Source: Tanypteryx hageni (taxonomy: Eukaryota; Arthropoda; Insecta; Odonata; Petaluridae). From it: a DNA stretch of 64,000 nucleotides. Made by a program: the position numbers and the translations under genes. Of the stretch, positions 49,765 through 61,400 are shown piece after piece; positions within the stretch are counted from its first letter, which is position 1, and each line of letters starts with the position of its first letter. A model generated the notes under the pieces. It worked only from the letters and a program-made list of their open reading frames with translations. It was not told where the DNA came from and made no database searches. The DNA lies in assembly GCA_028673005.1 (NCBI GenBank), contig CM054120.1:70419533-70483532 (forward strand). The letters run 5' to 3'.

Positions 49765-51589
49765 CCCTACACCACCTACCGGCGACTCTTATAAACATTT
49801 TACGCTTCTTTTTACTTTATTAATCGTTGGAGCTTCCTGGCTATATCCAACATCAGAAGGCTATGGTTTGAGTTTATTCCTGTTTTTTGGAGCCTTTAAA
49901 GTTTTCTTGCAGTTTCTTAACACATTTATTATCATTTAAACTATTTGGAATATTTATAAATATTACAGTTATAGAGAAAGTCATGTGGTGGCCACATCAG
50001 ATATATTTTATAATTTCTTTAATATTAGATGATGGTGGTGTCTAAAGCATCTATTTTTTTTAAATCGGATGTGATAAGTGTAAATACCCATTTATGGGTC
50101 ACCGATCTTTAACAAATGCTAAGAAACTCTTACCTCTTTAACAAAAAAATCAAATATGAAATTTCGCGTTTACACGATTAATAGTTTTTGAGTTGGGGCA
50201 CCTATAATATTTCTATCACATACACACAAACACACATATCCATCATACAGATAATCTTGAAAACGTGTTCAGGAGAACTAAAAACGTACATTTCCTTTGA
50301 AATCCAGAAATTGATTTTGATCATGAAAAAAATACTTTCCCCGTAATACGTATAGAGTAAGTAAAGAAGAGTGATGCACACATCATGCTTGCATACCTGC
50401 GAGGCGGATACGTTCCTTACGATTTATGTAATCATATCATAAAATAAAATATTAATGGCTTAGTGTAATCTCGACGAACTGAAATTTCAGTAGGGACGCC
50501 TATGAAATATCGAATTTTTTATTCACCGATTAATTTCCTTATCAATTGCAATAAATAATACAATCGACTATTACTTAAAGCATTACTTATTCTAATAGTT
50601 GTAATATAATCTGTATGTTCACGTATTACCTTCGTCTTAAATTACCCATTTCTTTCCCTTACAAACGTTGTGTATACGTAAAGCAAATGGACGTATTTAC
50701 GTTCATTGCTTCGTCGTAGATAATCCATTTCCCTTTATTTTCCAAATGTTGCGTGCGCACGAAGAAATTAAACTGTCTAGTGGTACCCACAAAAACTTTT
50801 GCGAAGTCAGTCAGAAATCTGCATGTTTAACCGAGCAGTCACACTTAGTTCGGAAATTGGTTTATCTTGAAATTACCTACGACTCAACTGTGAAAATGTG
50901 GTTCACTTAATAACGAAGTGAGACGAAATGATGATGGATGTAACAACAATTTAACTCAATTAATTATAAAACAGATATACCGCATTACAATCTCGTGCAT
51001 TCCGTCAGCCAAAACGACTTCTTATTTCGGTGTTTAACGTGGTATATGCGGAAATTGCTATCAAGTAGAAACTCTGCAAAAGTGTTTTTTTTTACTTTTT
51101 TAAACGCATATATCTCGACTATGTTTTAGAGTTGGGCCTTGTCATTTTCGCTATTTCCGCTATGTAGCAAATACTATCAAACCGGAGAATTTGATGAAAC
51201 CGAAGCAATAGTCCATTAGAAATTCGTAAATCTACTCGTACTTCTAATATTAATACTAATTACGCAGCGAGTTTGCTTCAGCCCTCCCCAGACAAGCCCT
51301 CAATTGCCCAAAACAACAATTCCATGGGTCTGCTCACCCTATCATCACGATGCAAGAATGACAATTAAATAACAATGGTGAATTATAATAGTGCGTTCAA
51401 ACGATGGCCCAGGACGCGGAATAATCTTTGTTAACTCCCGTCGATATGCAATAATAAACCGTATTTTATACAATAATTAACCTTGAAGGCTGAGGTGGCG
51501 TCACGACAGGAATTGGTCCCTAGTCACTGAACTGAACTGAACGAACATTCACGTACATATGAAGTTAAAGTTCTGTCTGCCGCGGAAGC

Positions 51590-52568
51590 GGCGACGCTCA
51601 AATCGTTGGAATACTTAGTAAATGACTGTACATACATAAGTAGACATAAACTGTATGTAGTACAGATTTCTGGCGGTAGAAGCGCCACTGCAGTGTTGGG
51701 TTGTACTCGATTAATAACCACTATAACTATCTACTGATAGTTTGTCGGGCAGCGATGATTTCCTCATAGATTTTATATGAAGCCTTAACATATCGCAAAC
51801 ATACATTGCAGCTTAGTGAGTAACCCTAAATATTGAGCGAAAATCTTCCTCCGGCAAATGGAATGCGTTCTGCCGGTCACGAAGAAATCGCCTCCTCCAT
51901 ATTACCCTTCTTTCCTTTGCATCGCCTCCCACAAGTAAATACATATGTCTGTACGCGGCCACTTTTACTAATTGGAATAAATACCTATCTTTAGGTATTT
52001 AACGTCACCTCATTGGTCATCGTTACGAGTTCGATGAAAATTTTTCGCAGCAATAATGTCGTTATTAACGATAATTTTCACGATTCGCTCATATTGTAGT
52101 ACGAATAAAACTCATCGATAGACTTCATCCTAACAACAACATTTCATCTTTAATGAGTAAATAAATTTGTCTCTTTTTTGTTTTTATCGATTTTCTCCAT
52201 TAAAACTTCGTAATTTATAATAAAATTAAATTTAAACTTAGTAGATAATATCAGTAATGAAGCCAGGCACAACTCTACGGAATTTATTCATATTGAAAAA
52301 AGAACTTTGTTATTTCCAAAAATTTAATCTAAAAAACGACCAGTTTCATTACGATCGTAGCATCATCAGGTGTATTTGTGGGAGTAACAAAGTTCTTTTT
52401 TCAATATTGTAGTTAGTTATTCTATGCAATGTTACTTTGGAGATTTTTTCCTATAATACATCGTTTATGAATTGTTTTGATTTACTATAGACCCTCAAGC
52501 AACGCGGTAGTTACGTTCCTGAAGCGGCCGCGTTGGTAAAAAATGCGCTTCTGAATTTAATGATTTAT
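51590..52568. other. Apparently unique AT-rich sequence with a short diverged arm-like start
   Basis: The first ~135 bases contain blocks resembling the beginning of L (gctcaaatcgttggaatact) and then a block from ~0.65 kb further into L (ttctggcggtagaagcgc), with the intervening L sequence absent. A 22-bp inverted repeat lies at 52291-52406. I see no gene in the rest. Confidence 0.55.
52291..52406. repeat. Short foldback element with 22-bp perfect inverted ends
   Basis: The ends are tattgaaaaaagaactttgt(ta) and its exact reverse complement, 116 bases overall. On the minus strand the middle contains CTGATGA and, 15 bases later, GAAAC, the two conserved core blocks of hammerhead ribozymes. Similar blocks are common at ends of some arthropod retroelements. 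Could be a small miniature element or the terminal remnant of a retroelement. Confidence 0.6.
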
Positions 52569-52855
52569 ATAGTTTGTCCCTAAGGACTGCACCCTCCCTA
52601 AGAACTGCATAACCTTACAGAGGTGGGATGGTTTTTGTAATCTTATGAACCAAAGAACTATGCCGGTGGGAGATAATTCTCCTGGAAGGACCACCCAAGC
52701 AGGAAAGGTCGGAGGGTAAGCAGCTTGCACAGTAGCTCTGTAGGTGGTGATCATGATTATCATAACAGCTACAGATAGGTAATCACTCTTGTGAAAGGGG
52801 AAACTACCTCATTATATTTCCCATGATAGGCTGAAAAGCTGCAAGTAGTACCTAT

Positions 52856-53034
52856 ATGGATCTCTCTGGGGAAAAATATTCCGGAGGTAAAACAGTCCCC
52901 GAAACGGATATCCGGGTGGGGACTACCCTAGTGGAAGCACAGAGGAAATATAACATTAATAACAAGAAAGCAAGTAGTGATAAATTAAGAATAGGCACAT
53001 GGAATGTTAGGACTATGAATTCAGGGGGTAAACT
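52856..53034 (+). pseudogene. Outer RTE protein, N-terminal fragment
   Basis: Starts MDLSGEKYSGGKTVPETD. It then has KLRIGTWNVRTMNS, the first conserved block of the APE endonuclease (W-N-V-R-T), and is cut after GGKL by the nested insertion. The same initiator and leader sequence are seen in the nested copy, which supports this start. Confidence 0.85.
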
Positions 53035-53051
53035 CATTCATTCATCATGCT

Positions 53052-53067
53052 TTTGTCCGAAGACAGG
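53052..53067 (-). other. 3' stem-loop of the nested RTE
   Basis: Minus-strand CCTGTC-TTCG-GACAAA: UUCG loop with the inner four pairs kept (TGTC/GACA), the outer two lost. The tail follows directly. Confidence 0.6.
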
Positions 53068-53069
53068 TT

Positions 53070-56005
53070 TTAACTGAATCGCTGCCTCCATTTCTCTCTC
53101 TCCCTAGAAGCCTCTTTTATATCTCTATAAGTATTATATCCCTGCTTTATATTATCTAATATTCCTATTTCTTTTCTCCCTCTTCCTCTTCTTCCACTAA
53201 TTTTTCCTTCTAAGATATTCCTTTGTAAACACCGTCTTCTCAATATGTGCCCTATCCAATTTGCTTTTCTTTTCCTGATTGTTTTTAATAGCATCCTATC
53301 TTCTCCCACCATTTCTAATACTTCTTCATTTATTTTCCTCTCTGTCCATTTCACTTTCATCATTCTCCTCCATACCCACATCTCAAATCTTTCTAAATAT
53401 TTTTCCTCCTTTCTCCTTATCGTCCACGTCTCTGCACCATAAAGAGCTATGCTCCATATGTAGCATTTTGCTAAATTCTTCCTTGTTTCTAAATTTATTT
53501 TCTTGCTTGTGAGAAGCTCCTTCTTCTCGTTAAATGCTGCTTTTGCCATTGCAATCCTACTTCTGATGTCCTGTGTACTACTTCCATCCTGCGCTAAAAT
53601 ACTGCCGAGATATTTGAAACTACTTACTTGTTTCAATTTTTGGCAATTTACCATTATATTTAATTCTTTATGTTCCTTTGAAACCACCATGACTTTCGTT
53701 TTTTCAGCATCGATATTCATTCCATATTGTTGGCCAACCTCCACTAGTCTGTCTATCATCCTCTGAAGCTCTTTCTCGTCTTCTGCTATTAAGCCCTGAT
53801 CATCTGCGTATTTAAAAGTGGTAATACTTTCACCTCCTATCTTAAATACTTTCTCTTCCATCAACGCTTCTTCTGTTATTGTTTCTGCATAAATATTAAA
53901 TATCGCCGGTGAAATAGGACATCCCTGCCTCACTCCCCTACCTATTGAAGTACTTTCTGTTTCTTCTCCTTCAACCCTGACTCTAATCTTTGGATCAAAG
54001 TAAAGGTTTTTAAGCAGTCTTTTATCTTTCCAATCTATTCCAATTTTGTTTAAAATACCCAGCATTTTATCCCATTTCACTCGGTCAAAAGCTTTCTCCC
54101 AATCTACAAAACAAAAATACATTATTGACTTCTAGCGCTCTTTCTGTCATCATACTCTTACATCCTATAGAACCTCTAGTCCCTCTTCCTCTTCTGAAAC
54201 CAAACTGATTATCTTGCAGATACTTTTCTATTTTACATTCAATTCTTTTGGTTATTATTCTAGTTAAAACTTTAGCTTTATGAGAAATTAAACTATTTGT
54301 TCTGTAATCCTTACAACATTTCGCATTGTTCTTTTTCTCCAGTGGTACCATAACCACATCTAAAAAATCTTCAGGCCATATGCCAGTATCATATACTTGG
54401 CTAAAAAATTTTGTTAGTTACTTAACTGCTTTCGAACCCAAAACCTTAAGAACGTCCACTGGTATATCATCACTCCCAACAGCCTTTCTTCTTTTCATGT
54501 CATCAATTGCTCTTTTAACTTCAGACTCGAGAATACTTGGTCCTAGCTGATATTTTCCACATCCTCTTTTTCATTTAATTCAATATTTCTTGGCTTTCCT
54601 TCTTTGTCATACAGCACCTCAGACATTCTTTACATTGTCTGGCTCCAAGACTATTTTACCACTTTTGTTCATGATTCCTTTCCGTCCTATCTTTCTTGCC
54701 TTTTTCTTGAATAGTTCCCTTGCTTTGCTATACATGAGGTCTGTTCTACAAATTCTTTCACATTCGACAATCTCGTCGCATTTCTCATTTATCCACTGTT
54801 CTCTGGCTTTATCTGTTTCCCTTCTTAAAGCATTATTTAACTCCTTATAATTTCTTTGGCCTTCTTCAGTGTTTATGTTCTTCTATTTTCTCCGCTCTTC
54901 CATTTTTTGCAGCATGGCTGCTGTGATCCAGGGTTTTGTTTCTTTCACCCGATATCTTTCCTACCTTCTTTTCCATTACATCTTTAATGTTGCTATGGAT
55001 GTATCTCCACTCCTCATCTACATTCTTCCTATTTTCTTCAGCTCTCTCCCCCAACCTTTCCTCCAGCTCAGTCATAATTCCTTGTTTTTAAGGAGTTCCT
55101 CTAAGTTCCATTTCTTGTTAACTCTTATGTTTCTCTTAATGCTCTTCAGTCTACATTGTGTATTTGCCACCAAAAGGTTGTGGTCGGAATCAATATCTGC
55201 CCCTGGTAGTATTTTCACATTTTTAATGCTATTTCTAAATCTTTCATTGAGTAGTATGTAATCTATCTGGTATCGTCTTTGTTCTCCTGGGCTTCTCCAT
55301 GTGTAAAGTCTCCGCTGGTGATGCTTAAACCATGTATTAGTTACAATCAATCTATTTCTATGGCAGAATTCCACAAGTTTCTCCCCTCTTTCATTTCTCT
55401 TCCCTAGTCCATATTATCCCTCTATGTTATCTTTCTGCCCCTCTCCGACTACACTGTCCCAATCTCCCATTACTATGGTGGTGATCCTTCGTTTTCCCTC
55501 CTCCTCCAATGTCTCCATAATCTGTTCATACATTTCATCTACTTCGTCGTCGCCAGCATTAGTCGTTGGCATATACACTTGAACTATAAGCATTTCCACT
55601 GGCTCCATCTGAAGTTTTACGGCTATTAATCTATCATTAACTGTCACTACCTTGATAATTCTTTCAGCTATCTCTTTTCTCGTTATATTCCCCACTTTCC
55701 TTTTTCTCCCCTCCAGAGTAAATAATCTTAAATTCGTCTGAATTTATCTCGCCTTCTCCTTCCCACCGAACTTCACTAAGACCTACTATACCTACATTAT
55801 TTCTTCTCATTTCTCTTTTTATGTTCTCTAGTTTATCCACTGAATTCATAGTCCTAACATTACATGTGCCTATTCTTAATTTCTCACCACATGCTTTCCT
55901 ATTAATGTTACATTTCCTCTGTGCATCCCCTAGGGTAGTCCCCAACCGGAGATCCGATTGGGGGACTATTTTACCTCCGGAATATTTTACCCCAGAGAGA
56001 TCCAT
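53070..56005 (-). pseudogene. Nested RTE: APE endonuclease-reverse transcriptase pseudogene
   Basis: Order on the minus strand: APE domain (KLRIGTCNVRTMNS with W changed to C; GLSEVRWEGEGE; QVYMPTTNAG; GDWDSVVGEG; SDHNLLVA), linker (LDHSSHAAKNGRAEK in a shifted frame), then reverse transcriptase fingers (CKDYRTNSLISH, DNQFGFRRGRGTRG) and palm. The last 350 codons (54122 down to 53070) are fully open: FVDWEKAFDRV (motif A, residues 5-15), GVRQGCPISP (63-72), YADD (105-108) and the C-terminal block KRKANWIGHILRR. Frameshifts occur near 55690, 54950 and 54110, and in-frame stops include one after NIEG (55414). The Asn of the G-D-W-N block is Asp. Closest remembered relatives are RTE/BovB-like proteins often annotated as craniofacial development protein 2-like. 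Confidence 0.87.
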
Positions 56006-56351
56006 AGAGGAATTTGTAGCTTTTCAGCATATCATGGGATATATAATGAGGTAGTTTCCCCTTGCTTTCCTCATCGCAGTTTCACAGAGTGATTACCCAA
56101 CTGTAGCTGTTCAGATCCACATGATCACCACCGACAGAGGTACTGTGCCAGCTGCTGCCCTTGCACAGGGGGATGTAAAACCCCCAAGACTGCTTCTTAG
56201 TCTGACTCTTCCCCTCAGACCTTTTCGGCTTGGCTGGTCCTACCAGGAGAATTATCTCCCGCCGGCATAGCTCTTTGGTTCGTAAGAGTACACAAACCCT
56301 CCCACCTCTGCAAGGTTATGCAGTCCTTAGGGAGGGGGGAGGGGGTAATCT

Positions 56352-58330
56352 AGAGAACTAAAAAAGGGAAATGAGAAGGAATAATGTAGGTATTGTAGGT
56401 CTTAGAGAAGTTTGGTGGGAAGAAGAAGGCGAGATAAATTCAGACGAATTTAAGATTATTTGCTCGGGAGGAGAGAAAAAGGAAAGGGGGGTGGAGATTA
56501 GGAAGATAAAAGAGATAGCTGAAAGAATTAGCAAGGTAGTGACAGTTAATGATAGATTAATAGCCGTAAAACTTCAGATGGAGCCAGTGGAAATGCTTAT
56601 AATTCAAGTGTATATGCCAACGACTAATGCTGGCGACGACGAAGTAGATGAAATGTATGAACAGATTATGGAGACATTGGAGGAGGAGGGAAAACGAAGG
56701 ATCACCACCATAGTAATGGGAGATTGGGACAGTGTAGACGGAGAGGGGCAGAAAGATAACATAGAGGGATAATATGGACTAGGGAAGAGAAATGAAAGAG
56801 GGGAGAAACTTGTGGAATTCTGCCATAGAAATAGATTGATTGTAACTAATACATGGTTTAAGCATCCTTAAGCATCCTTAAAAACAAGGAGGCTATCATG
56901 ATAGAGCTGAAGAAAATAGGAAGAATGTAGATGAGGAGTGGAAATACATCCATAACAACATTAAAAATGTAATGGAAATGAATGTAGGAAAGATAACTGG
57001 TGAAAGAAACAAAAAACCCTGGATCACAGCAGCCATGCTGCAAAAAATGGAAGAGAGGAGATAGTGAAAGAACATAAACACTGAAGAAGGACAAAGAAAG
57101 TACAAGGAGTTAAATAATGCTTTAAGAAGGGAAACAGATAAAGCCAGAGTACAGTGGACAAATGAGAAATGAGAGGAAATTGTCGAGTGTGAATGAATGT
57201 GTAGAACAGACCTCAAAGCCAAGAAATAATGAATTAGATGAAAAAGAGGATGTGGAAAAGACCAGCTAGGACTCTGAAGGAGTCTTAAGTTGAAAGAGCA
57301 ATTGATGACATGAAGAGAAGGAAGGCTGTTAGAAGTGATGTTCTTAAGGTTTTGGGTCGAAAGCAGTTAAGTAACACACAAAATTCTTGAACCAAGTATA
57401 TGATACTGGCATATGGCCTGAAGATTTTTTAGATGTTGTTATGGTACCACTGAAGAAAAAGAATAATGCAAAAAGTTGTAAGGATTATACAACTATTAGT
57501 TTAATTTCTCATACAGCTAAAGTTCTAGCCAGTATAATAACCAAAAGAATTGAAGGTAAAATAGAAAGGGAGCTGCAAGATAATCAACTTGGTTCCAGAA
57601 GAGGAAGAGGGACATGATAGCTATATGATGTATGAGGATGATGATAGAAAGAGCGCTAGTAGTCAAATCAGATATGTACTTTTGTTTTGTAGATTGGAAG
57701 AAATCCTTTGATTGAGTGAAATGGGATAAAATGTTGGATATTTTAAATAAAATAGAAATAGAATGGAAAGATAAAAAAATGCTTAAATACCTTTACTTAG
57801 ATCAAAATGTTAGAGTTAGAGTAGAAGGAGAAGAAACAGAAAGGACTTCAATAGGGATGGAAGTGAGGTAGGTTTGTCCTATTTCACCAGCGATATTTAA
57901 TATTTATGCAGAAAAAATAACAGAAGAAGCGTTGATGGAAGAGAACGGATTTAAGATAGGAGGTGAAAGTATTACCACCATTAAATACGCAGATGATCAG
58001 GGATTAATAGCAGAAGACGAGAAAGAACTTCAGAGGGTGACAGACAGACTAGTGGAGGTTGGCCTACAATATGAAATGAAGATCAAAGCAGAAAAAACGA
58101 AATTCATGATGAAAGTGAAATGGACAGAGAGGAAGAGAATTGAAGAAGTATTAGATATGGTGGGAGAAGAATAGATGCTTATAAAAACAATCAGGAAAAG
58201 AAAAGCAAATTGGATAGGGCACATATTGAGAAGACAGTGTTTACAAAGGACGATCTTAGAGGACAAAATTAGCGGAAGAGGAGGAAGAGGTAGAAAAAGA
58301 ATATGAATATTAGAGAATATAATGCAGGAA
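56352..58330 (+). pseudogene. Outer RTE protein, remainder after the nested insertion
   Basis: Resumes with REMRRNNVGIVGL-type sequence (56371), continues through the APE blocks VYMPTTNAG and GDWDSVDGEG to a stop shared with the nested copy (after NIEG, 56770-56772). A deletion then fuses FKH to the linker, followed by fragments of reverse transcriptase (57387-57617: CKDYTTISLISH; 57932-58174: YADDQGLIAEDEKELQRV) and the KRKANWIGHILRR block near 58200. Many stops and frameshifts. The YADD box survives but its downstream thumb region is deleted. Confidence 0.85.
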
Positions 58331-58403
58331 TATAGTAATTATAGAGGTATTAAATAGGCTTCTTAGGAGAGAGAGAGAGATGGAGGCAGCGACTCAGCTA
58401 ACA

Positions 58404-58419
58404 CCTGTCTTCGGACAGG
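58404..58419 (+). other. 3' stem-loop of the outer RTE
   Basis: CCTGTC-TTCG-GACAGG, a perfect 6-bp stem with a C(UUCG)G tetraloop, 15 bases before the gatgat tail end. Confidence 0.65.
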
Positions 58420-58442
58420 AGGATGATGATGATAATAGTTTG

Positions 58443-61400
58443 GGAAGTAATGTGCATACTTTTTTACGTAGTTACAAATTTAGGCATTTTACTATTTAAT
58501 GCATAGCCATAAAAAGTAACGCAGATATAATATCTTAAAAACTCTTTAATATTTGTTTTGAGTACATTACACGAGAGATCTTAAATGTAATCATGTTTTA
58601 CATAAGAATGCTAAAAAGGTGGAGAAAATCATGCGGTGGCCACATCAGATTTTTTATAATTATTTTGGATGAGTAGCGCTCAAAGTAAAGCACAATTTTC
58701 TCGTCTATGGAAATGTTTGAGAAAATGTTCCAAATCATAACAATTTTTTTTTAAATACCAAAAAAATGATCTTAGTTTTGTAAATCTATCTATTTTATCG
58801 ATCAGGGAATTGTCAGAAATATGAATATTTTGCTTTATAGCGCTAAATATGTTCCAACCCATGGAATTGCGGGCAGGTGGTACGCCCTTGTCTTCATCAT
58901 TGAATCAGTACATGTCCTATTGAGGAAGGACGTGATATCCCGAAAGGATCAAAATTGCAATAAACTTTCTAAAAACGGATGTTATTACGTCGAAATCGTG
59001 TCTGTTGTGGTCAGCTGCATATTTTTTTGAGTAGTAAATAATTTCTTCAAGAACGTTCTTAATAAAACATAAACTGGTAAATTTTAGCTGGAAACGTGTC
59101 TCCCAGTTTATTTGTATTTTTTTGTTATTCTTCTTCTGTAGACTTTTTAATGCGCGAAAATATTACTACAATATCTTATAACCACTTTGGAGATGGCTCT
59201 GGTTTTTTTCTCATGCAAATTTTGAGAGGAAGTTTTATCTTTTTTTGAGATTTTGTGGTTGATATGACTGGTTGAGTGGTGACGTGGTGTCATGAGGTTC
59301 ATTGACGGAGGTATTAATTATACCATGGCTGCGATGGACTTTAAAATTTCTTTCAAATCAAGGGAGTCTTCATCCAATATAGCCAAAATTTCTTGGACTG
59401 ACCATGGTTGGCTTGTTTCAGGATTCATCTAAAGCAACAATTTCTGATAATTTAGTCAGTGTACAATACAAGAAACTGACAACAAGATACTTGTAATGAA
59501 GTTGAATATTAATTCAGAAGAAAGTCTTACCTTATAAAAAGTTTCACCTATGCTTTCCTCTAAATAAATGAGTGAAGGCTACAAGATGCAGATAAGGTGT
59601 CCAGGATAATTTACCGAATTTATAGGCAAGCCTCAAATTAACTTGTGAAATATAGCACAAAAGAACGACTACGCAGGAAAAGTTGTAGTTCCTTCTTTCT
59701 CATACGGCACAAAACTAAAAAATGAGAACGTTAATGAAGGAAAGTCATGGGAAACAAATTCTAAAACCATTGGAAAGGCCCAGTCCAAAAACGAGGATTA
59801 GTTTGCCATGAGGCGGCGAGCCGGGTTGGGTGACCCACCGCCCCAGCCCGTTCTGCCAAAGACGCTGACACACGCCATTAGGTTCATTTCTGAAACATTC
59901 CAAATGCGTTAGATTCTCGTAATTTACGAAAATACGGCTCACTTATAAATATTTTGGAGTATAGGAAATCAACAAAAAACCTTTTTGTCTTAAACATTTT
60001 TTCCTAGGTGGTCTTTGGCTCTTTTGGAAATTTCTTTTTTAAAACTACCCATAGAACACTTCTTTTACACTTTAAAAATAATTTAGATGTTCAATAAAAC
60101 ATTACTCAATAGAATAAAAAATTAGCAAATAATTGGCTTATAGTATATAAAAGTAATGCCGCGTTTTCGCACCTTGGTCCGATGTCAATATGTCTCATCG
60201 AAGTGAGTCGTTGGAAGTGCCCTCAATTCCGGAGTGCTTCGCTTATGACGCACGGAAGATAATAGCCGATCAGAATAAGACGTAACCACGATAACTCTTG
60301 GCATATATGAGTCGCTCCTGGCGCCTGGATGTCGGGCACTACCTTTTCGTTATGACCGCCTGTGGCTATTAACAGTGGGAGACCAATAAGATTGGGTTAT
60401 AGTCCTAATAATGACGGCCCAGATTAACTCCCATTCCTTTTAAGGGCCTTGGTATGTGTTTCGAATCCTTTTTCAAGGATAGTTTTGCGCCGGGGCTTAA
60501 TGTCAAAGTTGAACAGTGTGCATATACCCGTGATTTTGTTAAAATGAAGCTCTTTTCTATGCACTGGCTGTCCTTTTGTAATTACGGATAATGAACGATC
60601 CTAATTCCCGAGGAATTTAAACTCATTATCCCGATAATTTATTTCTTAGCCAATCAAGAAACCATGAAATTACAATCGTTTGGAATGCTTTAATGCAAAC
60701 TTGCATATCTTCCGGCGCAAGTAGTAGTTATAGAAATAATCGCTTCAAATATACAGTCGAATGATAATTGCCAAATTAGTTTTATTTAGAATTTTATTTC
60801 TACGAGTAACGATTGCTAATCTCCAGTAAGAAAATGTATTTAGAATGACTATTCTCACCCGAATGAATTTTTCAGATTTCGCCGATAGCTGTAAAATATT
60901 TTTCTCTATCGCTTATGCAAAAAAGAATTAAGTAGAAAATTTAAATTTGTGTTACCTTTGAGTTGCGTGAAATATTGTTTTATATATAAAAGTAGAAATA
61001 TCTCTTGGTAACCCAATCTGAAACGAGCAGATTAACACATCACTGTCACAATTCTTAGAATTGAACAACTGAAATAAGTATCACAATTCTCTGAAAGAGG
61101 GTCTCTATAGCGTAAACGGGGAATGGTACGAGATTTTTTATCTGAGCCTGAAGAATCATGAGAGCTTGCAAAAATTTAATTTTGAAATACAACATATGAA
61201 ACTTACTTTTTTATATCTTCTAACGGTATGAATTGATTTGACTCTGACCGTAAGGTTGGAGGAGTCAAATCGTCAATTCATAGTTTTACTTGCCGTAGTC
61301 TCCCCTTCTATTTATCATCTTCTAACGAAATTTGATTCCTTCGCGCTGACTGGTCATGCAAGCAACTGATATGAAAATATCCGCCCGGTGAGTGGATGAC

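Larger units (their letters stand above)
31670..51589. repeat. Palindrome 2: ~19.9 kb inverted repeat, arms ~9.3 kb
   Basis: Left arm Z4+L2 (31670-40954) is mirrored by R2+Z5 (42292-51589) about a centre near 41625, with spacer S2 between. The hAT copies in the two arms start and end at mirrored positions (33497-36082 against 47181-49764), as do the RTE copies (38992-40574 against 42672-44254). The right arm meets apparently unrelated sequence at 51589, apart from a short diverged continuation. Confidence 0.92.
45226..51589 (-). repeat. Z5: inverted Z module, right arm of palindrome 2
   Basis: Reverse orientation. The most diverged Z by eye. Its extra differences include a longer TG microsatellite (46798-46866), tgtttggtt near 45970 and ~5 bases missing near 45982. 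Its hAT copy is closest to the likely ancestor. Members c, b and a of the interspersed repeat appear at about 46380-46650, 46680-47005 and 50090-50365. Confidence 0.9.
53035..56340 (-). mobile_element. Nearly full-length RTE-type retrotransposon nested in the outer copy
   Basis: 3306 bp, the usual length for the RTE clade. Target duplication gggggtaaact (53024-53034) against gggggtaatct (56341-56351), 10 of 11 bases equal. On the minus strand: ~335-base leader starting with a C-rich stretch, coding region from 56005, stop near 53070, stem-loop at 53052-53067 and an atga-type repeat tail (53035-53050). Confidence 0.9.
52577..58434 (+). mobile_element. RTE-type retrotransposon, outer copy (interrupted)
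   Basis: 8-bp duplication atagtttg at 52569-52576 and 58435-58442 marks both ends. The 5' part (52577-53034) holds the 5' leader and the first ~60 codons of the protein. It resumes at 56352 after a nested RTE and ends with a UUCG stem-loop and a gatgatgatgataat tail. Two internal deletions relative to the nested copy remove the end of the endonuclease and linker (near 56868) and about 110 residues after YADD (near 58108). Confidence 0.88.

Noticed and set aside
51600..51720. ggcggtagaagcgcca as a CTCF-like insulator site
   Set aside because: The match to the insect CTCF core is only partial and the motif is better explained by its similarity to the arm repeat.
59800..59880. GC-rich island as an exon
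   Set aside because: The frame across it is short, shows no domain and lacks convincing splice boundaries.
60160..60530. Possible ribosomal RNA or structured RNA because of higher GC
   Set aside because: No conserved rRNA core blocks recognised and no clear pairing pattern.
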